DNA of 64,000 nucleotides from an uncultured Saprospiraceae bacterium (GCA_938015435.1 CALLPN010000018.1:62001-126000), one strand, 5' to 3'. Positions 53,796-62,814 are shown, counted from the first letter of the stretch. Numbers and translations are program-made. The notes: generated by a model from the letters alone, not told the origin.

Positions 53796-54076
53796 TAATG
53801 GACTAGCTGCCTTCGGAGGAGCAAAATAGCTTTGCCCTTAGGATACTTTCATTGCACGGCCTTGTCGCTGAGGTATCTTTCAGAAGGAAAAAATAATCTT
53901 TATAGCCTACATACATTTCATCACTAGGCTTCGTTGCTGGGATATCTTCCATCGGAGGGCTTTTTGCAGCTTGATCTTTCATCAGAGGGCTTTGTCGCTG
54001 GGATATCTTCCATCGGAGGGCAGGAGCCTCTTCGATGAAAGGCTTTATCGACTCAATAGGATTTAAAGATAGCTTT

Positions 54077-54103
54077 CGTTGAAGGGCTCCTGCCCTCGCA
54101 ACG
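54077..54103. repeat. REP-like hairpin 1
   Basis: CGTTG at 54077-54081 pairs with CAACG at 54099-54103, and inside it GGGC pairs with GCCC around TCCT. Relative to hairpins 2 and 3 (CGCTG/CAGCG) one pair has changed from C-G to T-A on both sides, a compensatory substitution. The flank GTATGCGGACAATTGACTT is shared with the copy beyond the transposase. Confidence 0.85.
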
Positions 54104-54355
54104 TATGCGGACAATTGACTTTATATATTTCATTACGCTAGTCAAAAAATCTTTATCTCTGGAGCACTTTTCAAAAGGAAAAATAATTTCTATCGCCTAC
54201 ATACATTTCATCGGAAGGACCTGTCGCTGGGATATCTTTCATCAGAGGGCTTTGTCGCTGGGACATCTTCCATCGGAGGGCAGGAGCCTCTTCGATGAAA
54301 GGCTTTATCGCAAAATAGACTTCGAACTTACAATGGATTTCGTACCAATAGCTTT

Positions 54356-54382
54356 CGCTGAAGGGCTCTGCCCCTCGCAGCG
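54356..54382. repeat. REP-like hairpin 2
   Basis: CGCTG at 54356-54360 pairs with CAGCG at 54378-54382; the inner GGGC pairs with GCCC around TCT. It ends 30 bp before the 3' end of the transposase gene on the minus strand. Confidence 0.85.
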
Positions 54383-54412
54383 TGAGCGAATAAATCAATC
54401 AAAAAACAATAA

Positions 54413-54934
54413 CTAAGAAAACTTCTTTACAAATTTAAAATCAGATTGATCCGTTACGTAAAATTTTGAAGACGAGTAGAAATAATCCTTAGGCGAATCA
54501 ACCGTTTTGTAATCACCTTTAAGTGGATTTTTGTGTATATACTTAATCTTTTGAAAAATTATATCCTTATGTAAAAGATGATAGTCATTTGATCCAACCT
54601 TCCAAAACTTATATTTTCGATCTTGTCTTTCTGATTGAAAATTTTCGAGATACTCCTCGTCAGCACTACCAACCAATTTAATGACACGAGATCCTGTAAA
54701 TGATTTAAATCTCCTTATAATTTCATGAATATTTTCTTTCTTTTCAAATTCCCAAACGAGATGAATATGATCTCTCATAATCACAAAACAGTAAACGATT
54801 ATTTCACCATTCTTACTTAAATAATCAAGACTCTCCAGTATGATTTCATTTGATTTAGGGAAATCTAAAAATACTGACACCCAGTTCTGAACAGTAAACG
54901 TAGAGAAGTATATATGTCTTTCTTTAATAAGCAT
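54413..54934 (-). CDS. REP-associated tyrosine transposase (RAYT, Y1 HUH family)
   Basis: A Y1-type single-strand DNA transposase of the RAYT group, which is related to IS200/IS605 TnpA and acts on REP hairpins. The chosen start (54934, MLIKERHIYFSTFTVQNW) is more like the family than the 13-residue-longer frame from 54973. The HUH motif is DHIHLVW (H69 and H71 in the longer frame). The predicted nucleophile is the tyrosine of KIKYIHKNPL (Y145 in the longer frame). FKSFTGSRVI is also conserved. Hairpins of the REP type flank it on both sides and no terminal inverted repeats of an insertion sequence are seen, so it is probably a domesticated, single-copy enzyme. Confidence 0.88.
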   Translation of the reverse strand: MLIKERHIYFSTFTVQNWVSVFLDFPKSNEIILESLDYLSKNGEIIVYCFVIMRDHIHLVWEFEKKENIHEIIRRFKSFTGSRVIKLVGSADEEYLENFQSERQDRKYKFWKVGSNDYHLLHKDIIFQKIKYIHKNPLKGDYKTVDSPKDYFYSSSKFYVTDQSDFKFVKKFS

Positions 54935-55005
54935 TCTAAAACTTTTCGTGATATATAGACTACTAATATACAAAAGTCAAATGCCTTAAAACAACTTCAA
55001 AGCTA

Positions 55006-55075
55006 GCTTTCGCTGAAGGGCTCCTGCCCTCGCAGCGTATGCGGACAATCTCGCAAAGTATACAGACAATTGACT
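55006..55075. repeat. REP-like hairpin 3 and degenerate tail repeat
   Basis: CGCTG at 55011-55015 pairs with CAGCG at 55033-55037, inner GGGC with GCCC around TCCT. It shares AGCTTTCGCTGAAGGGCTC with hairpin 2. After it, a 20-22 bp unit ending in GACAAT is repeated twice (GTATGCGGACAAT and GTATACAGACAAT). It lies on the 5' side of the transposase gene, in the same orientation as hairpins 1 and 2. Confidence 0.85.
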
Positions 55076-55597
55076 TCAAACCTTTTCATTCGATAAATGG
55101 AATTTGCCCCAGATCTTTTTTTTGATAGAATAAGTAGGAATTTCGTTAAATGAAAATCCGAAAGTTTCTACTTGATCAGACAACATCATTGGCTTTACAA
55201 TTAATGTTGCCAAAATGTTTTCAGAGATTAAAGATTTGGGAGCTCCATAATCATTCAATTCTTTATGGAAGTAAATTTCCCAAGAGGTTTGACTCGGAAT
55301 AGAAAAAATAGAATAGCTGCCAGCTGCTAATGATTGGTTTCCAACTCGCACATCTTCCGAAAATGTAATCTTGGTATTGAGGTTTGCTCCTGTTCTCCAG
55401 ATTTCATTAAAGGGTACTAATGCACCAAAGATCTTCCTATTACGCATAGAAGGTCGAGAGTAGATAAGCTCTACCTCGACCATTCCTATTGTTGTTTCTA
55501 TTTTTTCTGATGGGCTTAAGCGAGGACCATTGATCTGCGCATTGACAGAAGACATCAAACTTAAGCAAGCTAAGAGTACATATAAAATTACTCTCAT
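55076..55597 (-). CDS. DUF2911 secreted protein
   Basis: A 173-residue periplasmic or secreted protein. Signal peptide MRVILYVLLACLSLMSSVNAQ. The DUF2911 domain runs to the end: PRLSPSEKIETTIGMVEVELIYSRPSMRNRKIFGALVPFNEIWRTGAN, then ITFSEDVRVGNQSLAAGSYSIFSIP and WEIYFHKE. The C-terminal strands FGFSFNEIPTYSIKKKIWGKFHL complete it. The family has no known function. It starts 4 bp after the fabI stop and is probably cotranscribed. The REP-like repeat begins immediately after its stop codon. Confidence 0.87.
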   Translation of the reverse strand: MRVILYVLLACLSLMSSVNAQINGPRLSPSEKIETTIGMVEVELIYSRPSMRNRKIFGALVPFNEIWRTGANLNTKITFSEDVRVGNQSLAAGSYSIFSIPSQTSWEIYFHKELNDYGAPKSLISENILATLIVKPMMLSDQVETFGFSFNEIPTYSIKKKIWGKFHLSNEKV

Positions 55598-55601
55598 CGT
55601 T

Positions 55602-56408
55602 TTATTTCAATTCTAGTACATCAGGCTCCATTCCCATGCTACTGAATCCACCGTCATGAAGTAGATTCTGCATAGTCACCATTCTCGTAAGATCAGAGAA
55701 TAAAGTCACACAGTAATCCGCACATGCTTGACTAGATGCATTTCCTAGTGGAGACATAGTATCAGAGTAGCTGTAGAAATCGCTAAATCCTTTTACACCG
55801 CTACCTGCTGTAGTCATTGTAGGAGATTGAGAGATCGTGTTAACTCTTACTTTAGCCTTCTTACCCCAGTGGTAACCAAAGCTACGAGCAAAACTCTCTA
55901 GCAATGCCTTAGACTCTGCCATTTCGCTGTAATCAGGAAATACACGTTGAGCGGCCATATAACTTAGGGCAAGGATAGATCCCCACTCTTTCATAGCGTC
56001 ATGCTTCATCGCTACTTGCATCACTTTGTGAAACGAAATCGCAGAAATATCGAATGTCTTAAGCATCCAATCGTGATTAAGATCTGTATATTCTTTTTTC
56101 TTACGTACGTTGATAGACATACCGATAGAGTGCAGAATAAAGTCTAGCTTACCTCCGAGTATCTCCTGACTCTTTACGATTAGGTTATCTATATCTTCCA
56201 TACTCGTAGCATCTGCAGGGATTACTTCCGCGCCTATGATATCAGCTAATTCTTGGATTCCTCCCATACGAAGTGCTACAGGAGCATTAGTTAGTACGAT
56301 CTTAGCACCTTGCTCATGGCACTTCAATGCCGTTTGCCATGCGATAGATTTTTCATCCAAAGCTCCAAATATGATTCCTACTTTTCCTTCTAATAGTCCG
56401 TTTGCCAT
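55602..56408 (-). CDS. fabI: Enoyl-ACP reductase FabI
   Basis: A 268-residue NADH-dependent reductase for the last step of the fatty-acid elongation cycle, in the cytoplasm. The start at 56408 (MANGLLEGKVGIIFGALDEKSIAWQTA) fits the family; a longer frame adds 19 unrelated residues. The catalytic pair is Y160 and K167 in YMAAQRVFPDYSEMAESK. The substrate-loop region SPTMTTAGSGVKGF and the C-terminal GGFSSMGM are standard. Target-site residues for triclosan-type inhibitors were not analysed. It probably forms an operon with the downstream DUF2911 gene. Confidence 0.95.
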   Translation of the reverse strand: MANGLLEGKVGIIFGALDEKSIAWQTALKCHEQGAKIVLTNAPVALRMGGIQELADIIGAEVIPADATSMEDIDNLIVKSQEILGGKLDFILHSIGMSINVRKKKEYTDLNHDWMLKTFDISAISFHKVMQVAMKHDAMKEWGSILALSYMAAQRVFPDYSEMAESKALLESFARSFGYHWGKKAKVRVNTISQSPTMTTAGSGVKGFSDFYSYSDTMSPLGNASSQACADYCVTLFSDLTRMVTMQNLLHDGGFSSMGMEPDVLELK

Positions 56409-56445
56409 TGTTGTTGATTTGATTTTTATAGATGTTGTATTGTAC

Positions 56446-56474
56446 CAAAGGTAATCTTTTTGCAAATAGTCAAA
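56446..56474 (-). promoter_or_regulatory. Candidate fabI promoter
   Basis: On the minus strand TTTG (56474-56471) and TACCTTTG (56453-56446) are separated by 17 bp, slightly short of the usual 19. The -7 element matches the consensus. It lies 37 bp upstream of the fabI start codon. Confidence 0.45.
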
Positions 56475-56536
56475 AAGGCAGGGATAATTAATTATCGAAG
56501 TTGTCGTTTTATTTATGTATACACTAAATTAGGCCT

Positions 56537-57592
56537 ATGCATTCACTCTTCGTTTCATCTATTTCAATACTACTATTAGGCTGTATTAGCTTTGATAGTT
56601 CGGCCCAAGCCATTGATTCTTTAGCCTTTGTCGAAGGTGTAACTATCCTATTTGATAGTGCAGAAGATCAATTGTCCAGCGATGACATTGCTCGAATAGA
56701 TAGTCTAGCAACAAGCCATAGCTCCATCAGCACACTTTATAGAATAGAGGGTCATACAGATGATGTAGGATCCATAGAATACAATAATACCTTAGCCGCA
56801 AAGAGGGCCAATAGCGTTCGCAGCTATCTGACTGAGAATCGACTTGTGGATACTTCCAATATTTTTACTGATTCATATGGAGAGCTGAAACCTGCACAAA
56901 GCAATCTACAACATAAACGTAAATACAATCGCAGAGTAGATCTTAGCGTATATACTCAAAGCAGAATGCGCAAAATAAGTGGAGTAGTAAGACTAGATAG
57001 CTTGGACACTACTACCATCGCAAAGGTCTTAGTGAAAGGTAAAGACTTCTTGGACTCCACCTATACCGTTGCAAATGGCAATTGGTCTTTACTCGCCCCA
57101 GACAGTACTTTTGTACAGTTAGATATATCCGCTCCCAATTACTTTTTTTCTTCCAAGCGTATCAAAGTGACTCAAGCTCTAGACAAACGAATCATTGATC
57201 TTAAACTACCTAAGTTGACCATAGGTAAGGTATATGACATGCCTGATTTTTACTTTAAAGGTAATCAGCCAATTCTTGTTCCTTCTTCAGAACCTACTTT
57301 AAAATTACTTTTTGAAACAATGTCAACGAGCGATGTTTGCATTCATATCAAAGGACATGTCAATCATCCCAACGCTCCTCCAGTCGATAAATCACATCGT
57401 TACTATACGCTATCTAAAGCTAGAGCTAAGATGGTATTTGACTACCTTAAAGATAAAGGGATCGATACTCAACGAATGCAACATAATGGGTATGGAAATT
57501 GGAAGATGAAATACCCTAATGCAAAAAACGAAGCGGCTATGCAAAAGAATCGCAGAGTAGAAATCGAGATTGTCGAATGTAATAAAAAGTAA
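56537..57592 (+). CDS. Protein with two OmpA-like peptidoglycan-binding domains
   Basis: A 351-residue envelope protein with a signal peptide or lipobox-like N-terminus (SISILLLGCIS, cysteine 16). Residues about 30-140 form an OmpA-type domain: VTILFDSAEDQLSSDD, GHTDDVGSIEYNNTLAAKRANSVRSYL and RKYNRRVDL. A short carboxypeptidase-regulatory-like domain follows (ISGVVRLDSLDTTTIAKVLVKG). A second OmpA-type domain spans about 235-345: QPILVPSSEPTLKLLFE, IHIKGHVNH, RYYTLSKARAKMVFDYL and KNRRVEIEI. Two such domains in one short protein would allow bivalent binding to peptidoglycan. No partner in the window. Confidence 0.82.
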   Translation: MHSLFVSSISILLLGCISFDSSAQAIDSLAFVEGVTILFDSAEDQLSSDDIARIDSLATSHSSISTLYRIEGHTDDVGSIEYNNTLAAKRANSVRSYLTENRLVDTSNIFTDSYGELKPAQSNLQHKRKYNRRVDLSVYTQSRMRKISGVVRLDSLDTTTIAKVLVKGKDFLDSTYTVANGNWSLLAPDSTFVQLDISAPNYFFSSKRIKVTQALDKRIIDLKLPKLTIGKVYDMPDFYFKGNQPILVPSSEPTLKLLFETMSTSDVCIHIKGHVNHPNAPPVDKSHRYYTLSKARAKMVFDYLKDKGIDTQRMQHNGYGNWKMKYPNAKNEAAMQKNRRVEIEIVECNKK

Positions 57593-57813
57593 AAATCTAT
57601 GAATCGATCGTGATCATTTTAATAATTTATAAAAAGTAAAATTTAGTCTTTCAAATACTAGATGATTTCAATAATCCTGATACAAAATTAGCTTTCACTC
57701 AATATGATTTGTTAAGTAAAAGTAATGCCTTCAAAAATAATTGTATCTTCGATTAACCTCAAAAGCTGATTACCTTAAATCCTATTGCAATTATTACTTT
57801 TTGTATTCTGATT

Positions 57814-60800
57814 ATGAGAACCAACCATATATTATTAACCAGCTTATTGCTGTGGTACAGTGCACTCACATTTGGCCAACCCACCATTGATGGTATTTTT
57901 GACGGAACTACTACATGGGGAAATCCAATCGCTATTTCCGATGGCCAACTAGGATGGGGAGGAGCAAATATCGACCAATTATATACCACTTACGATTCAG
58001 AATATCTCTATCTCGGATATACCAATATCCAAGCGTCTGATTGGCAATCATTTGGTATAATTATAAACACCACGGATAATATTGGCAATAACCAAGAGGT
58101 ATGGGGCTACCCTATCACATATGGCCATAACGAGCTACCAGATATAGTAGTGAAAGGACACTTTGGTCAAGGAGGTACTCCGTATGCAGAACTTTATATT
58201 ATTAGTAATGGACAATGGCAACGGACAGACAATCTAGGTAATGATAGTGCTTTGGCTACCGTCGACTTTGCATGCGAAGAAACTGGAATGATCGAAGTAC
58301 GAATCAAATTAAGTATCATAGGCCAGCCTTCTACTGGAGATATACAAGCATATATTACTGGTAATGTACAAACCGAACATGCGACTTTTGACGCCATACC
58401 TGACGATGAGGTGGCTACTTCATGGAATGATAATACTACTCTTGATCAATATGCAACTGACATAGATCTAGGAGGAAGTCCAGCAGTCACTCTGACACCA
58501 AGTTTTCCTAAAGACACCGAGGCAGTTAATATAAACTTTGATGCAACTGGCACTTCGCTTGCTGGTTCATCAGGTATCTATCTGCACGCAGGAGTTGCCC
58601 TCCAAAGACAAGACCTTAAAGGTTTTGATCAAGTAGTAGGCAACTGGGGAGTCGATGACGGAATCGGACAGATGAATATGACCAGTTCAGATCAATGGGA
58701 AATAACATTAGGTGCAAACTTACTCGATTACTTTTCTCTTGATACTAATACAGATATATTTCAACTCAACTTTCTTTTTAGAAATACTGCAGGCGATATC
58801 GTAGAAGATGCAACTGGCACCAACTACGGATTTGCAATAGATCCAGGCTTCTTTGTAGAAGTAATAACCCCTACTTTATCCCCACAATATGTAGAAGTAG
58901 GATTAGATTATAGCTTAACAGTTGAGAGTGACTCACTAGCCAGTAATTGGTCTATAGATATAATCGATAATATGGGCACCATCATTAGTAATGTTGCTAC
59001 AGCTACCAATATCGGAAGTATCACTACAATAGTTAACGATGCTTCTGCCGGACTCATTAGATATCGGGTAACGGCTTCATTTCCTAATGAAACTAAGACC
59101 AAGGTATTTGAAATCATGAGATATGCTTCTGTTGTAGATAGCCCTAGACCTTCTTGGACCGTTCCTGGCATAAACTATCACAGCGATGACCCTACTAAAG
59201 CAACTTTAGTACTTCATGCTCCTGTACATACAAGGTATTATAAATACCCAAGTGGACAGCAACTGGAAGTAGGCACTAATGCCACTTCGGCGAAAAACGT
59301 GGTACATGTCTTAGGTGACTTTAATAACTGGACAGGAGGTACCTCCTATCAACTCAAGAGAGATAAAGACGGTTGGAATGAAGCTTCTCAAACCGATGGA
59401 GATAACGATGGTGACAGAGGCCACTATTGGTGGATCGAACTCAGTGGTCTTACTCCAGGAGAGCCTTATGTTTTTCAGTATTTAGTAGATGGCGAGCTAT
59501 ATATTGGAGATCCATATACAGAGCAGGTATCTGACTCCGAAGACCAATTTATTAGTCCTGAGCGCTATACAGATCTCCTTACTTATCCGTCAGAAGCTAA
59601 AGGTAGAGCCTCCGTATTGCAAACCGCGGCAGATACATATTCATGGACTGCTTCATCTTTTACTGCACCTGACATCAATGATCTTAACATCTACGAGTTG
59701 CACTTTAGAGACTTCACTGAAGAAGGAACATACCGTGCAGCAATTGAACGATTAAGCTATCTAGAAGCGCTAGGAATCAATACCATACATGTCATGCCAG
59801 TCTCAGAATTTGAAGGAAACTCAAGCTGGGGCTACAACCCTAATTTCTATTTCGCGGCTGACAAGTATTATGGACCTGCAAATGAATTAAAAGCTTTCAT
59901 AGATGAATGTCACAAGCGAGAGATCCTCGTAGTAAATGATCTAGTACTTAATCATGCCTTCTATTCTAATAGTATGGCTCAGTTGTATTGGAATACTATT
60001 GACAACAAACCCGCTAATGACAACCCTTGGTTTAATCCTGAGCATAAAATGGTTTCAGAACCTGCCGGATGGTGGGGCGCCGATTGGAACCATGAGAGTG
60101 AACATACTCAAGTAATGGTAGATCGAGCATTGGATTATTGGCTTCAAGAATTTAAGTTTGACGGATTTAGATTTGACTTTACTAAAGGCATAGGACAAAG
60201 TGCTCAAGACCCAGGCGACCCTTGGGCGAGTTCGTATGATCAAGATCGAATTGACTTATTATTCCGAATGGTAAATGGAATGAAAGCTCGTAACCCAGGA
60301 GCGATAGCTATTTTTGAACACTTAGCTAATTCAAGTGAAGATGCAGTGTTGGCTGATGCTGGAATACTCATGTGGAGTGGAGCTGGACATCACAGTGATA
60401 TTAAAGAATTTATGCTTGGCTATAATGGTCAAGACATTTATAATAGTGGAATCCATACCGCCAAGGGGTTTGCTTTTGCCAATTGGATGAGTTACATGGA
60501 AAGCCATGATGAAGAAAGACAAGCTTATGAAATAATGCAATATGGCAACGGTAATACTACTTACACCACCGAGGACGTAGTAGATCGACTTAAGATAGGA
60601 GCGGTATTCAATTTGTTATTTCCAGGTCCACGTATGGTTTGGCAATTTGAAGAGCTAGCATACGATGAAAGTATCAACCTTAATGGTCGAACTGGCGCCA
60701 AACCAATGCATTGGGAATATTACTTTGACGAACACAGACAAGAACTTTGGAGACTAATGGCTATGATTTTTCACCTTAGAGATGAATACAATCTCTATAA

Positions 60801-61335
60801 CGTATCACCAGACTATGGTAATATAGGTGCTTCAGACGCAGTTACAGTTCCAAGATATATGAAGCTCAATGATGGTGCTGGACATTACGTAATATCAATA
60901 GCTAATCTTGATCCTGCCAACAGCCAAACCGTTACTCCTGGATACGATGTAACCGGTACTTGGTATAGATATAATGGAGATCCCACCATCGATGGAACTA
61001 CTTATAGTGTAAGCAACACTACTGATACTTACACATTGGGGCCATCGGAATCTCTTATAATAACGAACTTTGATATCGGCTGGACTGATCTCTGTAACGC
61101 ACCGGATGCTTGCTGTGTTCGATCGATATTTACTTGGACTGGAGGTGTAGGAAATTGGAACTCTGCTACTAACTGGGATTTGCAGACTATACCTCGTCCG
61201 TGCGACATGGTTATAATACCCCCTGCTGGTCAGGTCACCATCCCAGTCGGAGAAACGGGGTATGCCAGAGAGGTCTGGATACAAACTGGAGGAACACTAG
61301 ACGTACTGGGAGAGATCATACTTAAAGACGAATAA
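57814..61335 (+). CDS. Secreted GH13 alpha-amylase family glycosidase
   Basis: A 1173-residue secreted enzyme that hydrolyses alpha-glucans. Signal peptide residues 1-21; a DOMON-like or carbohydrate-binding domain is at about 22-200; two beta domains follow, the second CBM48-like (VVHVLGDFNNWTGG). The GH13 barrel has DLVLNH (D709-H714), GFRFDF with nucleophile D788, IAIFEH with acid/base E835 and SHDEE with D899. All three catalytic acids are present. The C-terminal domain is followed by a 68-residue W-x-G/NWD module (1106-1173) shared with the secreted phosphatase and ending LGEIILKDE. No canonical type IX sorting domain. It may be cotranscribed with the next gene, 28 bp downstream. Confidence 0.88.
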   Translation: MRTNHILLTSLLLWYSALTFGQPTIDGIFDGTTTWGNPIAISDGQLGWGGANIDQLYTTYDSEYLYLGYTNIQASDWQSFGIIINTTDNIGNNQEVWGYPITYGHNELPDIVVKGHFGQGGTPYAELYIISNGQWQRTDNLGNDSALATVDFACEETGMIEVRIKLSIIGQPSTGDIQAYITGNVQTEHATFDAIPDDEVATSWNDNTTLDQYATDIDLGGSPAVTLTPSFPKDTEAVNINFDATGTSLAGSSGIYLHAGVALQRQDLKGFDQVVGNWGVDDGIGQMNMTSSDQWEITLGANLLDYFSLDTNTDIFQLNFLFRNTAGDIVEDATGTNYGFAIDPGFFVEVITPTLSPQYVEVGLDYSLTVESDSLASNWSIDIIDNMGTIISNVATATNIGSITTIVNDASAGLIRYRVTASFPNETKTKVFEIMRYASVVDSPRPSWTVPGINYHSDDPTKATLVLHAPVHTRYYKYPSGQQLEVGTNATSAKNVVHVLGDFNNWTGGTSYQLKRDKDGWNEASQTDGDNDGDRGHYWWIELSGLTPGEPYVFQYLVDGELYIGDPYTEQVSDSEDQFISPERYTDLLTYPSEAKGRASVLQTAADTYSWTASSFTAPDINDLNIYELHFRDFTEEGTYRAAIERLSYLEALGINTIHVMPVSEFEGNSSWGYNPNFYFAADKYYGPANELKAFIDECHKREILVVNDLVLNHAFYSNSMAQLYWNTIDNKPANDNPWFNPEHKMVSEPAGWWGADWNHESEHTQVMVDRALDYWLQEFKFDGFRFDFTKGIGQSAQDPGDPWASSYDQDRIDLLFRMVNGMKARNPGAIAIFEHLANSSEDAVLADAGILMWSGAGHHSDIKEFMLGYNGQDIYNSGIHTAKGFAFANWMSYMESHDEERQAYEIMQYGNGNTTYTTEDVVDRLKIGAVFNLLFPGPRMVWQFEELAYDESINLNGRTGAKPMHWEYYFDEHRQELWRLMAMIFHLRDEYNLYNVSPDYGNIGASDAVTVPRYMKLNDGAGHYVISIANLDPANSQTVTPGYDVTGTWYRYNGDPTIDGTTYSVSNTTDTYTLGPSESLIITNFDIGWTDLCNAPDACCVRSIFTWTGGVGNWNSATNWDLQTIPRPCDMVIIPPAGQVTIPVGETGYAREVWIQTGGTLDVLGEIILKDE

Positions 61336-61363
61336 ACATACACACTTTATAAAACTAGGAATT

Positions 61364-62737
61364 ATGAAATTACGAAATCTTACACTTCTACTTGTAGGAA
61401 TTTTTGCACCCATGCTTTTGTTTGCACAACCTTCAGCTTCTCCTGGAGCAGGATTTGAATGGGTGAAAACTGGAGTCAATACATATACATCAAGCGGAAC
61501 CACCTTATCAGCTAACTTTGGAGATGCAGATACCGATCCTGCAGACTGCTCGGCATATTGTAGTGGAAACTGTGATGGTGATGGGTTATTAGAAAAATTA
61601 GTATTTGGAGGTACCTCACTTCCTGCTAGTTCATGTGAGCAACGTGCTATCAATCTGAGTCACTGGAACAATACTAATCCAGAAAGTGGAGTTTCTGCAG
61701 GTGCTACAGCAGGCACAGTACATCTTGCTACAGCTGCAGAAGTGGAAATAGTAGAATCAGGAACTAAAATAACTGGCTCTGACAATAAGGGTTTTATTAT
61801 TGGAGGCAATGGACCAGGCAATTTTTCTTTTTTTGAAACTATGGTAGAATACTCACTGCAATGGCATGTTAGTGATTATAATCTAAATAATGGTACAGGG
61901 AATATAACCTTTGTGCCTCCAATCTGGAACTGGGGAGAACCTGGTAACGGTACCCAAGTGGAAATGTCTGGCTGGAATGGCTATAGTACGGCACCTTTTG
62001 AAACTACAGGAGGCCAATCATATACTATACCTGTAGGGTCAATAATGGAAACTGGAGGTAATTTAGAAGTTCTCTTTGAAGGAAATATGGAAATTTTCGT
62101 AGATAGAACTAATGGGAATGCAGATGGTAAAGTTCAGACTGTTCCTAGTCTAGAAGGAGAAGCAAGCTACACTGTAGATTACGACATTTGGGAAATACAA
62201 ATGATCTTACCTGTAGAATTGATATCATTTACTGGCGAATATCATAAAGATAGAATAGAACTGATCTGGACTACTGCGACCGAGATTAATAGTGATTACT
62301 TTTTGATAGAGAGATCTAATAACTCTTTTAGAGAATGGCATGAATTGGGGGAAGTAAAATGTGCAGGTAATAGCTCTAGACTCAAAAGCTATAGCTTCAT
62401 AGATACCCAACCCGAAAATCATCAAACTTACTATCGTCTAAGACAAGTGGATATAGATGGAGCAGAGACGTTTAGTAATATTTTGCATGTATCTACTAAG
62501 TTAAACTCAGACTCATACACGCTCTATCCTAATCCAGTTGGGGACGAACTGAGACTATCTAATGAATCGAATTCATTAAGATTTATTTCTATAATAGATC
62601 AAAATGGTACTGCACTAATTAATGGTTCTTTTCAGCAAGAAATAGATACCCGAGATCTCCCTTCAGGAATATATACTCTCAAGATCCAAGATGAATCTGG
62701 AACACTCAAATGGTCGCAACGTTTTGTGAAGTTGTAA
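61364..62737 (+). CDS. Type IX secretion cargo protein with C-terminal sorting domain
   Basis: A 457-residue secreted protein. Signal peptide residues 1-23 (MKLRNLTLLLVGIFAPMLLFAQ). The N-terminal 260 residues have no recognised domain but contain TDPADCSAYCSGNCDGDG and many glycine/tryptophan-rich strands. A fibronectin-like region precedes the terminus (PVELISFTGEYHKDRIELIWTTATEINSDYFLIERS). The last 75 residues are a type A sorting domain: LYPNPVGDELRL, then LPSGIYTLKI and a final KWSQRFVKL. The protein is therefore exported through the type IX system and attached to or released from the surface. Function unknown; it follows the amylase and is closed by a terminator. Confidence 0.85.
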   Translation: MKLRNLTLLLVGIFAPMLLFAQPSASPGAGFEWVKTGVNTYTSSGTTLSANFGDADTDPADCSAYCSGNCDGDGLLEKLVFGGTSLPASSCEQRAINLSHWNNTNPESGVSAGATAGTVHLATAAEVEIVESGTKITGSDNKGFIIGGNGPGNFSFFETMVEYSLQWHVSDYNLNNGTGNITFVPPIWNWGEPGNGTQVEMSGWNGYSTAPFETTGGQSYTIPVGSIMETGGNLEVLFEGNMEIFVDRTNGNADGKVQTVPSLEGEASYTVDYDIWEIQMILPVELISFTGEYHKDRIELIWTTATEINSDYFLIERSNNSFREWHELGEVKCAGNSSRLKSYSFIDTQPENHQTYYRLRQVDIDGAETFSNILHVSTKLNSDSYTLYPNPVGDELRLSNESNSLRFISIIDQNGTALINGSFQQEIDTRDLPSGIYTLKIQDESGTLKWSQRFVKL

Positions 62738-62770
62738 TTAAACATAAATCAAATAAGCACCGGAATCAAA

Positions 62771-62814
62771 AAGTTGTTTGATAACAAATCTGTTGTCAAA
62801 CAACTTTTTTTTTT
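62771..62814 (+). terminator. Intrinsic terminator after the T9SS protein
   Basis: A stem of about 18 bp (AAGTTGTTTGATAACA with TGTTGTCAAACAACTT, one G-U) around a 4-base loop, followed by eight or more T residues. It is one of the strongest in the window. Confidence 0.93.

Larger units (their letters stand above)
53796..54412. repeat. REP-like repeat array between recN and the RAYT gene
   Basis: A 617-bp noncoding region made largely of repeats. A block of about 230 bp at 53876-54115 is duplicated imperfectly at 54169-54388. Within each block a degenerate unit of 30-33 bp (GGCTTTGTCGCTGGGATATC and flanks) recurs two or three times. A stretch of about 77 bp ending at 54050 recurs at 54310 with one mismatch. 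A hairpin with GGGC/GCCC core ends each block. Minus-strand frames stay open across both copies, but this seems a by-product of unit length. Confidence 0.85.

Noticed and set aside
53803..54398. Two minus-strand ORFs with a shared repeated peptide across the REP array
   Set aside because: The similarity comes from the DNA duplication; the frames have no recognised domain and overlap hairpins.
54413..54973. Complete mobile IS200/IS605 element
   Set aside because: No TnpB gene or left and right ends with guide sequences are visible; the REP-like flanks favour a RAYT.
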